64,000 nucleotides of DNA from a virus, in the IMG/VR virus record IMGVR_UViG_3300012988_000016, positions 244,896 to 308,895 of that record, one strand, 5' to 3'. The notes beneath the pieces are model-generated. The model saw only the letters and a list, made by a program, of their open reading frames with translations, had not been told where the DNA came from and made no database searches. A program made the position numbers and the translations under genes. This document shows positions 56,055 to 62,343 of the stretch, one piece after another (within the stretch, counting starts at the first letter, position 1; the number at the start of each line of letters is the position of its first letter).

Positions 56055-57059
56055 ATGCATCACGAGAAATTGCTCGAAGCGTGGTTGGCTGGATACGGGG
56101 GAGCCACCCTCATAGCGTACAGACCGGTCGCCCAATCGTTCCTAACTCAGGTCCCTCTTGAGATGCCGGCCATCCAGGCATGGGCCGAATCGCTCACAGG
56201 AAGTCCCTCAACAAGAGCGAGGAAGGTCTCGACCATTGTCAGCCTATTGACCTTCGCCCACAAGCACAGATACGTTGAAGAGAACTTGGGACTGTCTTTG
56301 AACCGTCCCAAGCAGACACCCAAGAAAGTCGTCCCTGTCGACACAAGCCTGATCCAGGATCTGGTTGGCGCTGCCAACGGGGAGCGGGACCGCCTCTTGA
56401 TTCGAGTGCTCTATGAGACCGGCAAATCCCCAGAGGCCGTCACCAAGCTTCGGTTCAAGGACTTGGATCAGGTCTCTGACGGATTGAAAGCTAGCCTGCT
56501 TGAGTTCCAAAAGGACGCCAGCCCTGAGCGGCTTGTGTTCCTATCATTTCGAAACCAAAAGCTTTCTGCCAGAGATGCCAGACGTATGGTACAGCGTGCT
56601 GCAACGGAAGCCGGCTTGGATGAGTTGGGGACGGCCTGGCTTCGCAAGGCCCATCACTGGAAAGACCCGAAACCAGTCCGAGCTTGGAATATTCGACAGG
56701 CTGCCTCGGGGCCGTTCGGAATCATCTACGGTCTGAGGGACCCAAGAACCAACGATCTCTGCTACGTCGGTATGACCCGTCTAAAGCTCCAAGAGCGGCT
56801 GAGGTGTCATCTGTCGAAGGCCAACCTAAAGACCCGTAATCGGGCTTCTGGATGGCTTCGGGGCCTCCTTGCAGACGGGGTTCGCCCTGTGGCTGAAGTG
56901 TTGGCAGTCGCCAAGGATCGGGACGAGCTGCTCTACCTGGAACGCTATCACATCAGCCAAGCCCGCTCGGAGGGACATCCGCTGGTCAACAGTACGCACG
57001 TCTGGAGCCTGAGGAAGATTCAAAAGAGGCTCAGAGGCGACATGAGTCGCTGGGCTTGA
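56055..57059 (+). CDS. Integrase-fold protein fused to a GIY-YIG nuclease (334 aa)
   Basis: Residues about 1-90 look like the SAM-like N-terminal domain of tyrosine recombinases; GERDRLLIRVLYETGKSPEA, then VTKLRFKDLD, matches the start of the catalytic core, but the usual Arg (T-G-x-R) is replaced and there is no R-H-x-x-H/Y end. From about 217 a GIY-YIG domain follows: GIIYGLRD, then LCYVGMTRLKLQERLRCHL; the Glu lies in LLYLERYHI. So a recombinase-fold DNA binder, probably dead as a recombinase, carries a nuclease. It resembles a homing-endonuclease design (inference). It lacks both phage promoter boxes. Confidence 0.75.
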   Translation: MHHEKLLEAWLAGYGGATLIAYRPVAQSFLTQVPLEMPAIQAWAESLTGSPSTRARKVSTIVSLLTFAHKHRYVEENLGLSLNRPKQTPKKVVPVDTSLIQDLVGAANGERDRLLIRVLYETGKSPEAVTKLRFKDLDQVSDGLKASLLEFQKDASPERLVFLSFRNQKLSARDARRMVQRAATEAGLDELGTAWLRKAHHWKDPKPVRAWNIRQAASGPFGIIYGLRDPRTNDLCYVGMTRLKLQERLRCHLSKANLKTRNRASGWLRGLLADGVRPVAEVLAVAKDRDELLYLERYHISQARSEGHPLVNSTHVWSLRKIQKRLRGDMSRWA

Positions 57060-57098
57060 CTGGTGGTACCTATCGGCCAGCCGACCAAGACGTTACTT

Positions 57099-57104
57099 GG
57101 TGTA
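57099..57104 (+). promoter_or_regulatory. Class A promoter box GGTGTA
   Basis: CTTGGTGTAAG, 8 nt before ATG 57113. Confidence 0.65.
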
Positions 57105-57112
57105 AGGCCTGC

Positions 57113-57307
57113 ATGGTGAAAATCTTTCTAAGGGTGTTGGGCGAAGACCATTACGCCGAACACATGGTCTCCCGAGTTCCCGGTCTTAACGAGCTGGTGG
57201 CTAGGGATGACGGTTCCTATCTGGTCAAAACCGTCTGTCATCACGTAGACCCTGTGGAGGGTGAAGTGGTGGCGACGGTCCTAATTGAGAGGCCCCAGCG
57301 AACATGA
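57113..57307 (+). CDS. Hypothetical small protein (64 aa)
   Basis: Start MVKIFLRVLGEDHYAEHMV chosen from the class A box; TTG 57056 would overlap the previous stop. Beta-rich. ATGA overlap with the next gene. Confidence 0.65.
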   Translation: MVKIFLRVLGEDHYAEHMVSRVPGLNELVARDDGSYLVKTVCHHVDPVEGEVVATVLIERPQRT

Positions 57308-57507
57308 CCGTAGGCGAACTCAAGCTCTTCCTCGCCAACTCTGAACTCCCCGATTCGGCAGAGGTGGTGATCCCTGGCCGACACTCCCTCCACGTCTGTC
57401 AGGCGGCTGAGACCACCATCGGGGACATCAACCACTACGGGCAGACCAGCTGGAAGCCCAACGGTGGCGACCCCGCACTGATCCTTCAGGATTGTTCCAC
57501 GGGTTGA
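57304..57507 (+). CDS. Hypothetical small protein (67 aa)
   Basis: MTVGELKLFLANSELPDSAE, a helix then VVIPGRHSLHVCQAAETTIG strands. This order resembles small phage proteins that state a value per item ('x-L-P-D-x-A-E-V-x-V'); function unknown. Confidence 0.65.
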   Translation: MTVGELKLFLANSELPDSAEVVIPGRHSLHVCQAAETTIGDINHYGQTSWKPNGGDPALILQDCSTG

Positions 57508-57509
57508 GC

Positions 57510-57755
57510 ATGAACTTCTTCGATGAAGCACAGCAAGAAGTAGCGGAAGCCGAGGAACGCCGCTCCAAAGAACGTACGAGGCAGGACATGACCAAGCAAG
57601 AACTGATCAAGCTCTTGAAGGAGCAGCTCAGGATCGAGGTACGGTCGGAGGATCGAAACAACTACCTCAGCGGGCGATGTCAGCGGGTCAGGGTCATGCT
57701 CTTCTTGGGGGATGAGCTGATAGCCGAAGATTCGGCCGATTTGGGGACGGGCTGA
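57510..57755 (+). CDS. Hypothetical protein (81 aa)
   Basis: A long charged helix (NFFDEAQQEVAEAEERRSKE) then a strand-rich tail (CQRVRVMLFLGDELIAED). The tail resembles small phage proteins of unknown role. Confidence 0.65.
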   Translation: MNFFDEAQQEVAEAEERRSKERTRQDMTKQELIKLLKEQLRIEVRSEDRNNYLSGRCQRVRVMLFLGDELIAEDSADLGTG

Positions 57756-57757
57756 CG

Positions 57758-58024
57758 ATGAACCGTGAAACCAGAGAAGAGGTGATTCGCCTGTTGTCCG
57801 AGATGACAGGGGAATCGGACTCGATCCAGATTCAGACGATGCGGATCCCCGCCTGTATGGTGCGACCAGGCGATCGGTGGCCCTGCTATCAGAAGCCCAC
57901 ACTTGTCGTAAAGACGGTGCTTAATTCAAACGAAACGATGAGGTTCACGTTCGAGGACGGCCGCACAAGCACCACCTGGGCTAGCGGGACATCGATTGAG
58001 GTGGTGCGGCTGACGGCTATCTAG
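57758..58024 (+). CDS. Hypothetical protein (88 aa)
   Basis: Helix, then strand-rich (MRIPACMVRPGDRWPCYQKP; MRFTFEDGRTSTTWASGT), a small barrel pattern. Confidence 0.65.
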   Translation: MNRETREEVIRLLSEMTGESDSIQIQTMRIPACMVRPGDRWPCYQKPTLVVKTVLNSNETMRFTFEDGRTSTTWASGTSIEVVRLTAI

Positions 58025-58032
58025 CTGCTTTC

Positions 58033-58060
58033 ACAGCTCGTTTTGACCCGAACGAGCTGT
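58033..58060 (+). terminator. Hairpin after 58024 (possible terminator)
   Basis: ACAGCTCGTT (58033-58042) and AACGAGCTGT (58051-58060), 10 bp, 8-nt loop. No T-run, so termination strength is unclear. Confidence 0.5.
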
Positions 58061-58066
58061 AGGGCT

Positions 58067-58072
58067 GGTGTA
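58067..58072 (+). promoter_or_regulatory. Class A box with leader and ribosome site
   Basis: CTGGTGTAAG, 25 nt before ATG 58098; AAGGAGG lies between. Confidence 0.68.
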
Positions 58073-58097
58073 AGTGAGGGGATGAAAGGAGGTTCTC

Positions 58098-58313
58098 ATG
58101 CAAGAAGGAGACCTCGTTACGTTGAAGACAGCGGACAGCCCCATCATGGTAATCGAAAGTTTCCAGACGGGTGAACGTATTGCAAAGTGTGTATGGTGGA
58201 ATCCTTGGAGTAAGGAGATCCGTCATGAACAAATATACATTGGGGGTCTAAAGGAGTATGTACCTCCAAAACCAGACAATGGTAGGACCCTAAAAGTTGG
58301 AGTAAAGCGTTAA
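58098..58313 (+). CDS. DUF2158 / YodC-like small protein (71 aa)
   Basis: MQEGDLVTLKTADSPIMVIE, then CVWWNPWSKEIRHEQIYI matches the G-D-x-V-x-L-K...M-x-V...C-x-W-F pattern of DUF2158. Function unknown. Confidence 0.72.
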   Translation: MQEGDLVTLKTADSPIMVIESFQTGERIAKCVWWNPWSKEIRHEQIYIGGLKEYVPPKPDNGRTLKVGVKR

Positions 58314-58337
58314 CTCCCGCCCACCCCGGCCGTACTA
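58310..58337 (+). promoter_or_regulatory. Class B promoter element driving the tRNA pair
   Basis: TTAACTCC (58310-58317), 12 nt, CCGTACTA (58330-58337). The next features are tRNA-like genes, not an ATG. Confidence 0.72.
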
Positions 58338-58373
58338 TCAATCAAGGGCAACGGAGTCATGACCCACAGCCCC

Positions 58374-58465
58374 CAGTCGAATAGTTGGCCGGTTGCCAGC
58401 ATCTGATCCAATAACTCAGAATCGGGCGAGACGTCGCCCCAGGGGTTCAACTCCCCCTCGACGGT
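58374..58465 (+). tRNA. tRNA-like, class II (Leu-like), 9-nt anticodon loop
   Basis: Acceptor CAGTCGA (58374-58380) pairs with TCGACGG (58458-58464), 6 of 7. D-arm stem GTTGGC/GCCAGC with loop CGGTT. Anticodon stem TCTGA/TCAGA with a 9-nt loop TCCAATAAC, which contains CAA and TAA, both Leu anticodons. Long variable arm GGGCGA/TCGCCC. T-loop TTCAACT. The next tRNA-like gene begins at the next base. Confidence 0.55.
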
Positions 58466-58538
58466 TTGCGGCTAGTTCAACAGGAAGAGCGACCCTTGTT
58501 AAAAGGGAGAGAAGTGGGTTCGAGGCCCACGCCGTGAG
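58466..58538 (+). tRNA. tRNA-Asn-like (GTT), 5-nt anticodon loop
   Basis: Acceptor TTGCGGC (58466-58472) pairs with GCCGTGA (58531-58537). D-stem GTTC/GAGC; T-arm GTGGG TTCGAGG CCCAC. Anticodon stem CCCTT/AAGGG closes on a 5-nt loop GTTAA, which equals the normal CTGTTAA loop without positions 32 and 33. No CCA end is encoded. Confidence 0.7.
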
Positions 58539-58541
58539 CAA

Positions 58542-58745
58542 ATGGCACAACTGACCGAAGAACGGCGAGCCTACTACGAGAAAGCGATCCTCGACTACGA
58601 ACAGTTCCTGGCCCGTCCCCATCCAGAGCACTTCTACAGCAAACCGATCAAGTTCCCCGCCAACTTCGACCCTAAGCGGACCAACCATACCCACATCCTC
58701 GCCCTGATCCAAGACGCCAAAGAACAGCTTGAACCAAATGGCTAA
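58542..58745 (+). CDS. Hypothetical small protein (67 aa)
   Basis: MAQLTEERRAYYEKAILDYE; helical. Begins 4 nt after the tRNA-Asn-like gene, so probably on the same primary transcript. Confidence 0.65.
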   Translation: MAQLTEERRAYYEKAILDYEQFLARPHPEHFYSKPIKFPANFDPKRTNHTHILALIQDAKEQLEPNG

Positions 58746-58950
58746 GTGCCGCTTCTGCCATGCCCCATCTGGCCAGCCTCACGATCGGACCATCCCACAC
58801 GGCGATCCATTCAACCGGAACTTCGTTGGCGATGTGGCCCAATGCGGTTGCAGGTGGGAGCGACAACCAGGCTATGGAGACGTGCTGATCTTATGCCCGA
58901 TCCACAGTGAGATCAATCGAATTGAGTATCTCAATACTCAATCTAGCTAG
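58738..58950 (+). CDS. Small zinc-binding protein (70 aa)
   Basis: Start MAKCRFCHAPSGQPH; C-x-x-C-H, CGCRW, CPIH: probably two zinc sites. Overlaps the previous stop by 8 nt. Confidence 0.65.
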   Translation: MAKCRFCHAPSGQPHDRTIPHGDPFNRNFVGDVAQCGCRWERQPGYGDVLILCPIHSEINRIEYLNTQSS

Positions 58951-58953
58951 TTT

Positions 58954-58959
58954 GGTGTA
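58954..58959 (+). promoter_or_regulatory. Class A promoter box GGTGTA
   Basis: TTTGGTGTAAG, 11 nt before ATG 58971. Confidence 0.65.
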
Positions 58960-58970
58960 AGATTTGGATC

Positions 58971-59345
58971 ATGAAACGTAGCCCCGCCATCCTCCACATA
59001 GCTCAAGATCTACAGTGGACCCCTGAGGATGTCCTCACGCCCATCGAATCCGCCTACCAACGCCTCAAACTGGCGGGCCTCCACGTTCACCTATGTGACG
59101 ATCGACTGATCGGAGGCTCTCACTACGATGACTCGGATCATCGTATCCGTATGGTGCTGAACGGCTTCATGATCGCTCCCGAGGGAACGGGCTATCGGCT
59201 CAAGAGGGCATCCGACGGTCAGACGGACGGCATAGGGTGCCTGACGCTCGATCAAGCCATCAGGTTGGTGATCGATACGATCCAGCCTCAGCCGAATATT
59301 GAGGCCCCACCCAGACCCCCTCAAAAAGGCCCACAGCTCTATTAA
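58971..59345 (+). CDS. Hypothetical protein (124 aa)
   Basis: Helical start, strand-rich centre (DHRIRMVLNGFMIAPEGTGY), Pro-rich tail. Unrecognised. Confidence 0.65.
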   Translation: MKRSPAILHIAQDLQWTPEDVLTPIESAYQRLKLAGLHVHLCDDRLIGGSHYDDSDHRIRMVLNGFMIAPEGTGYRLKRASDGQTDGIGCLTLDQAIRLVIDTIQPQPNIEAPPRPPQKGPQLY

Positions 59346-59368
59346 CTTTCCCCCACCTGATCCGTTAT
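59342..59368 (+). promoter_or_regulatory. Class B promoter element driving the tRNA-Ile-like gene
   Basis: TTAACTTT (59342-59349), 11 nt, TCCGTTAT (59361-59368). Followed by an 8-bp hairpin (CCTAGCTG/CAGCTAGG, 59391-59415) and the tRNA. Confidence 0.7.
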
Positions 59369-59437
59369 ATAGATCAGAATGCATGGAGCGCCTAGCTGGC
59401 CCAAGAGGCAGCTAGGACCGAGTCAAGTCTTGGCAGC

Positions 59438-59509
59438 GATACTTTGGTGTACTGGTGCACACACCCGATAAGGGTGGAGAGTTGGGTTCGAATCCCAGCA
59501 AGTATCCCA
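59438..59509 (+). tRNA. tRNA-Ile-like (GAT), 5-nt anticodon loop
   Basis: Acceptor GATACTT (59438-59444) pairs perfectly with AAGTATC (59500-59506). D-arm GTGT/GCAC; T-arm TTGGG TTCGAAT CCCAG. Anticodon stem CACCC/GGGTG closes on GATAA, the loop of E. coli tRNA-Ile (CTGATAA) without positions 32 and 33. A CCA follows (59507-59509 is CCA if one base is read as discriminator). Confidence 0.72.
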
Positions 59510-59510
59510 C

Positions 59511-59714
59511 ATGAAAGAACAACTAGCCGACATCCGAGATGCCTGGCTGCTACTCATCATGATAGTGTGGTGGGTGGTGACGCTGGAGTTCCAACGCTGG
59601 GAGATTCGACGTCAGTACGCTGGTCTGACCAGGCAGCTTGAGCAGAGTCAACTGAGGCTTCAACAACTCAAGCGAGGGGTCGGGACAGTAGCGGTACGTT
59701 ACCGTGTAGGCTGA
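59511..59714 (+). CDS. Small membrane protein with coiled coil (67 aa)
   Basis: Short start, membrane segment (about 12-28, DAWLLLIMIVWWVVTLEF), then a Gln/Arg-rich helix (GLTRQLEQSQLRLQQLKRG). The layout recalls phage spanin or holin-accessory proteins; not assigned. Confidence 0.6.
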   Translation: MKEQLADIRDAWLLLIMIVWWVVTLEFQRWEIRRQYAGLTRQLEQSQLRLQQLKRGVGTVAVRYRVG

Positions 59715-59722
59715 ACAACTAT

Positions 59723-59781
59723 CGGCGGCCGACTGGCCTGGCTCCCCATAGCGAAGCTACGGGCCGGCCCACCAGCCGCCG
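59723..59781 (+). ncRNA. Structured RNA candidate
   Basis: CGGCGGC (59723-59729) pairs with GCCGCCG (59775-59781), and a second hairpin CCC-A-TAGC/GCTA-C-GGG (59745-59763) lies inside. Not a simple terminator, as no T-run follows; it sits in a 278-nt gap with no convincing ORF. Confidence 0.5.
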
Positions 59782-59937
59782 CTAAATGACCGTCTGGCCG
59801 AACCGATCGATAATCCGTTCGGGCTGTACAGATCTCCCAAAATGGCGTATCCAGTATGCGCCCCGCTCAAAACGGCAAATAGGTCAAATCCCCCTATCTA
59901 TCCAAATTTTTATCGACCGGCCATTTTTGGCTCGATC

Positions 59938-59975
59938 AAAAAATCCGCATGGCTTCGCCGGGCGGCGGATTTTTT
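59938..59975. terminator. Bidirectional rho-independent terminator
   Basis: AAAAAATCCGC (59938-59948) pairs with GCGGATTTTTT (59965-59975), 11 bp, with an inner GGC/GCC pair. A-run and T-run serve both strands. Confidence 0.85.
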
Positions 59976-59992
59976 CTGGGCCCGCATTTTCC

Positions 59993-60157
59993 ATGAAACC
60001 TGATCCCAAACAGCTGATTGCTAAGGTTGAGGCCGATCTAGAGAGGGAACGGATGCGGTTCGCCCTATTGACCAAACAGCATCTGGCCAAGGTAGCGAGG
60101 CTGAAGAAGCGGATGGTTCGACTGCAAGAGCAATCTGGTCAAGAGTGGTGGCGTTGA
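59993..60157 (+). CDS. Coiled-coil small protein (54 aa)
   Basis: MKPDPKQLIAKVEADLERER, a single long helix. The ORF is open further upstream across the terminator, so ATG 59993 is chosen. Confidence 0.6.
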   Translation: MKPDPKQLIAKVEADLERERMRFALLTKQHLAKVARLKKRMVRLQEQSGQEWWR

Positions 60158-60169
60158 CGCTCGATACTG

Positions 60170-60397
60170 TCAGCCAAATGCTGGGTCGAGCCGTCGCAAC
60201 AGTCCCAACATCCAGTCGATGAAGGACTGTTGCGATAGCCCTTTGAGGGCGATCCGTTCCCCGAATCTGGTACATTCGAGCCATCGGTTATCGTCAGAGA
60301 GGGTCAGGTTCAGCTGCAGGTCTCCCTCGGGGATGGGGATCGGCACATACGTTAGCTCGATCGCTCGTGGGTAGCTGCCTAGGATTTGGAGCCGCAC
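60170..60397 (-). CDS. Hypothetical protein (75 aa, GTG start)
   Basis: Strand-rich centre (IELTYVPIPIPEGDLQLNLT) and helical end. AGGAG touches the GTG, which is too close for a usual ribosome site. Overlaps the end of the next gene by about 100 nt. Confidence 0.5.
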   Translation of the reverse strand: MRLQILGSYPRAIELTYVPIPIPEGDLQLNLTLSDDNRWLECTRFGERIALKGLSQQSFIDWMLGLLRRLDPAFG

Positions 60398-60554
60398 TCC
60401 TTTGGCTGATAGGACCTAACGACTCAGCGATCTGCAGGACGGCCGGCCCCACTAGGTCGAACAGCATTCCTTCTGCCTGTGCTTGTTGATCGGAGCGAGC
60501 CTTCAGATACGCTTCACGCCCTTGGAGGAATTGGGCAACGGCTTTAAGGGACAT
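60294..60554 (-). CDS. Hypothetical protein (86 aa)
   Basis: MSLKAVAQFLQGREAYLKAR; convincing to about residue 57, then Pro/Arg-rich where it overlaps 60170-60397. The class A palindrome supports the start at 60554. Confidence 0.6.
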   Translation of the reverse strand: MSLKAVAQFLQGREAYLKARSDQQAQAEGMLFDLVGPAVLQIAESLGPISQRSAAPNPRQLPTSDRANVCADPHPRGRPAAEPDPL

Positions 60555-60592
60555 ACGGCCAATACACCAATTCTGGTGTATTGGCCGTATGT
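60551..60592. promoter_or_regulatory. Perfect mirrored class A promoter (19-bp inverted repeat)
   Basis: TGGTGTATTGGCCGTATGT at 60574-60592 is exactly mirrored at 60551-60569, with a 4-nt centre. Each half holds box, 8-nt spacer and ATG (minus 60554, plus 60589). Confidence 0.8.
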
Positions 60593-60810
60593 CTACCAAA
60601 TACCTGTTGAGCCTCATACTGCTGCTTCAGGCATGTGGTGGCCGTGTTGACGGTGGGCCCGACCAGCCTTTCCAAACCCCTGGACCTACATCTATCTGTC
60701 GCGAAGGTGAGTTGCCCATCACATTGGAGCGTCTGACGCCTCAGCTCCGTGAAGAGTTGGAGGGGTGTAGGATGTTGGACCCGACCAAGTGGTGTTGTCC
60801 AACGGTGTAG
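60589..60810 (+). CDS. Small lipoprotein (73 aa)
   Basis: MSTKYLLSLILLLQAC, lipobox LQAC (Cys16), then GGRVDGGPDQPFQTPGPTS and a tail with four Cys (CRMLDPTKWCC). Confidence 0.75.
   Translation: MSTKYLLSLILLLQACGGRVDGGPDQPFQTPGPTSICREGELPITLERLTPQLREELEGCRMLDPTKWCCPTV
60804..60809 (+). promoter_or_regulatory. Class A promoter box GGTGTA
   Basis: AACGGTGTAGAC, 9 nt before ATG 60819; overlaps the previous stop. Confidence 0.65.
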
Positions 60811-60818
60811 ACCCATCC

Positions 60819-61142
60819 ATGAAACCCACCACTACAGTTGCGATCGGTCTAGCCACCCTACTGGATGCGTTCCATTGTCTCGACACACGGGTGGAGGCGG
60901 TCTGGATCCATCCTGCCCACATGCCAGAGCTCAGAACTGACCCTGAGTACGACCCGATCGCCCAGATGTCGGTCATCCAACAAGTCAGTCAAGCTGGTGG
61001 AGGCAGGTTTGAAGGCTTGCTGTGGGGAGTCCGGATCCTAAGTTCCGAGTTGGTGCCTATGGGGCGAGCCTGTGTCTTGCTGGCAGGCTTTGAGGCCAGG
61101 TTGGTGTCGGGTGAGGGGTCGGTGCCTTTCATGATCCAATGA
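60819..61142 (+). CDS. Hypothetical protein (107 aa)
   Basis: MKPTTTVAIGLATLLDAFHC; mixed alpha/beta (GVRILSSELVPMGRACVLLA). Start from class A. Unrecognised. Confidence 0.65.
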   Translation: MKPTTTVAIGLATLLDAFHCLDTRVEAVWIHPAHMPELRTDPEYDPIAQMSVIQQVSQAGGGRFEGLLWGVRILSSELVPMGRACVLLAGFEARLVSGEGSVPFMIQ

Positions 61143-61476
61143 ACTGGCGTAGCCTGATAGCTGCCAGTCGTCTTGACATCCAGGGTTCATTCACGAAACT
61201 GTATCGGCCGTCCATCAGTGTTATGGAGGCGATCATTTTAGATGTCCCATTGGGGTTCAGTTGCAGGATCTCAAACACGAACTGCCCATGCCAGCTACGG
61301 CTCGTTAGTAGACATCTCACGTTACGTAGTCCCGCCAGCTTGACCAAGCCGTCAATTTGCTGGATGGCTGTTGCCAACCATTCGTCTAGGAAACGTTCTT
61401 GGAATTGCTCGAACGTAAGCTCCCCAGAACGTATCTGATCATAGACCCTCCTAGCGTTCTTCGACTTGCGGGGCAT
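61129..61476 (-). CDS. Hypothetical protein (115 aa)
   Basis: Basic start (MPRKSKNARRVYDQIRSG), helical, then strands (FVFEILQLNPNGTSKMIASI). Overlaps the upstream gene by 26 nt. Confidence 0.65.
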   Translation of the reverse strand: MPRKSKNARRVYDQIRSGELTFEQFQERFLDEWLATAIQQIDGLVKLAGLRNVRCLLTSRSWHGQFVFEILQLNPNGTSKMIASITLMDGRYSFVNEPWMSRRLAAIRLRQFIGS

Positions 61477-61960
61477 GGGGGTCCTTTACGCTGCTGAGGG
61501 GGCGTTCCCTGCAATACTGTTGCAACGCCCGTCTAGCTAGCTCATATGCCTGGAGGGCTGGGACCAGCCTAGGTTGCTTCACCCGACAGTAAGGCAGGTA
61601 GCTGTTTAGCTGCATGTCTCCAAATCGATCGGCCCAACTCAACACAGCTCCTTCGCTGCAATGGTTCCAAAGTTTGGTCTGTTCGACCAAACCTAGTCGT
61701 TTGAGCTGTTGGGCCAACGCCACGGTGGTCAGCTGGACCCTACAGACTACCTGCCTGGCTGGGGGTTCCAATGTGGCGAAGCGCTCCATGTAATCGACCA
61801 TGTTTTGGTGATTATCGAGCAGGTACTGCATGCTGGAGAGGAACTCAGGTTCGCCTAGTGGCGGGGTCCTGGGGTCTTTCGAGCCAGCCCAGGTGGGTAA
61901 GGCAATCGAGAGTACCGACAAACAGGTGAGGGCTTGGAGCATGGAGCGGCGGTTCATCAT
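61451..61960 (-). CDS. Secreted helical protein (169 aa)
   Basis: MMNRRSMLQALTCLSVLSIA...PTWAG: signal peptide with AxA-like site; twin Arg near the start. Mature part helical with three Cys (CRVQLTT; HCSEGA; YCRVKQ). Probably periplasmic. Confidence 0.7.
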   Translation of the reverse strand: MMNRRSMLQALTCLSVLSIALPTWAGSKDPRTPPLGEPEFLSSMQYLLDNHQNMVDYMERFATLEPPARQVVCRVQLTTVALAQQLKRLGLVEQTKLWNHCSEGAVLSWADRFGDMQLNSYLPYCRVKQPRLVPALQAYELARRALQQYCRERPLSSVKDPHAPQVEER

Positions 61961-61968
61961 TTGGGCTT

Positions 61969-61974
61969 TACACC
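61969..61974 (-). promoter_or_regulatory. Class A promoter box GGTGTA
   Basis: ACCGGTGTAAAG, 8 nt before ATG 61960 (11 before ATG 61957). Confidence 0.65.
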
Positions 61975-62010
61975 GGTTATCTTTTATCCGGAAGGGCCGT
62001 TGGTGTCTAT

Positions 62011-62307
62011 ATGTCGATGAATCCCACCATCCAAATTTTCGGCCGAACCCTCGACCTGATCCGCCTGGAGTCTAAGTACGATGACCAGATCCAGTTGGGG
62101 GTCTACCGGACCCCTGCCGGTCAGTACCCTAGGATTGAGGTTAATTGGTTCACCCATGTGGGTCAACCTGACTATTTGAATCTTTCGGTCCGACTAGCCA
62201 AGGATCTTGGAGTGGGATCGTATGGGGAATCGATCAAAGAGTTGGAGCAACGGCTCAAGAAAGAATTCAGTCTCTACCGAACCATCGAAGCCGAGTTGTT
62301 GGGCTGA
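62011..62307 (+). CDS. 'FGRTL' family small protein, copy 4 (98 aa)
   Basis: TIQIFGRTLDLIRLESKYDD, then YPRIEVNWFT, then SIKELEQRLKKEFSLY. Shares all three parts with copies at 48707 and 55042. A weak class B element (GGCCGTTGG) lies just upstream. Confidence 0.72.
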   Translation: MSMNPTIQIFGRTLDLIRLESKYDDQIQLGVYRTPAGQYPRIEVNWFTHVGQPDYLNLSVRLAKDLGVGSYGESIKELEQRLKKEFSLYRTIEAELLG

Positions 62308-62309
62308 CC

Positions 62310-62337
62310 TTAACTTCTCCACCTGGCATCCGTTCTA
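62310..62337 (+). promoter_or_regulatory. Class B promoter element (consensus)
   Basis: TTAACTTC (62310-62317), 12 nt, CCGTTCTA (62330-62337), 6 nt to ATG 62344. Exact consensus. Confidence 0.8.
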
Positions 62338-62343
62338 CCAGGT

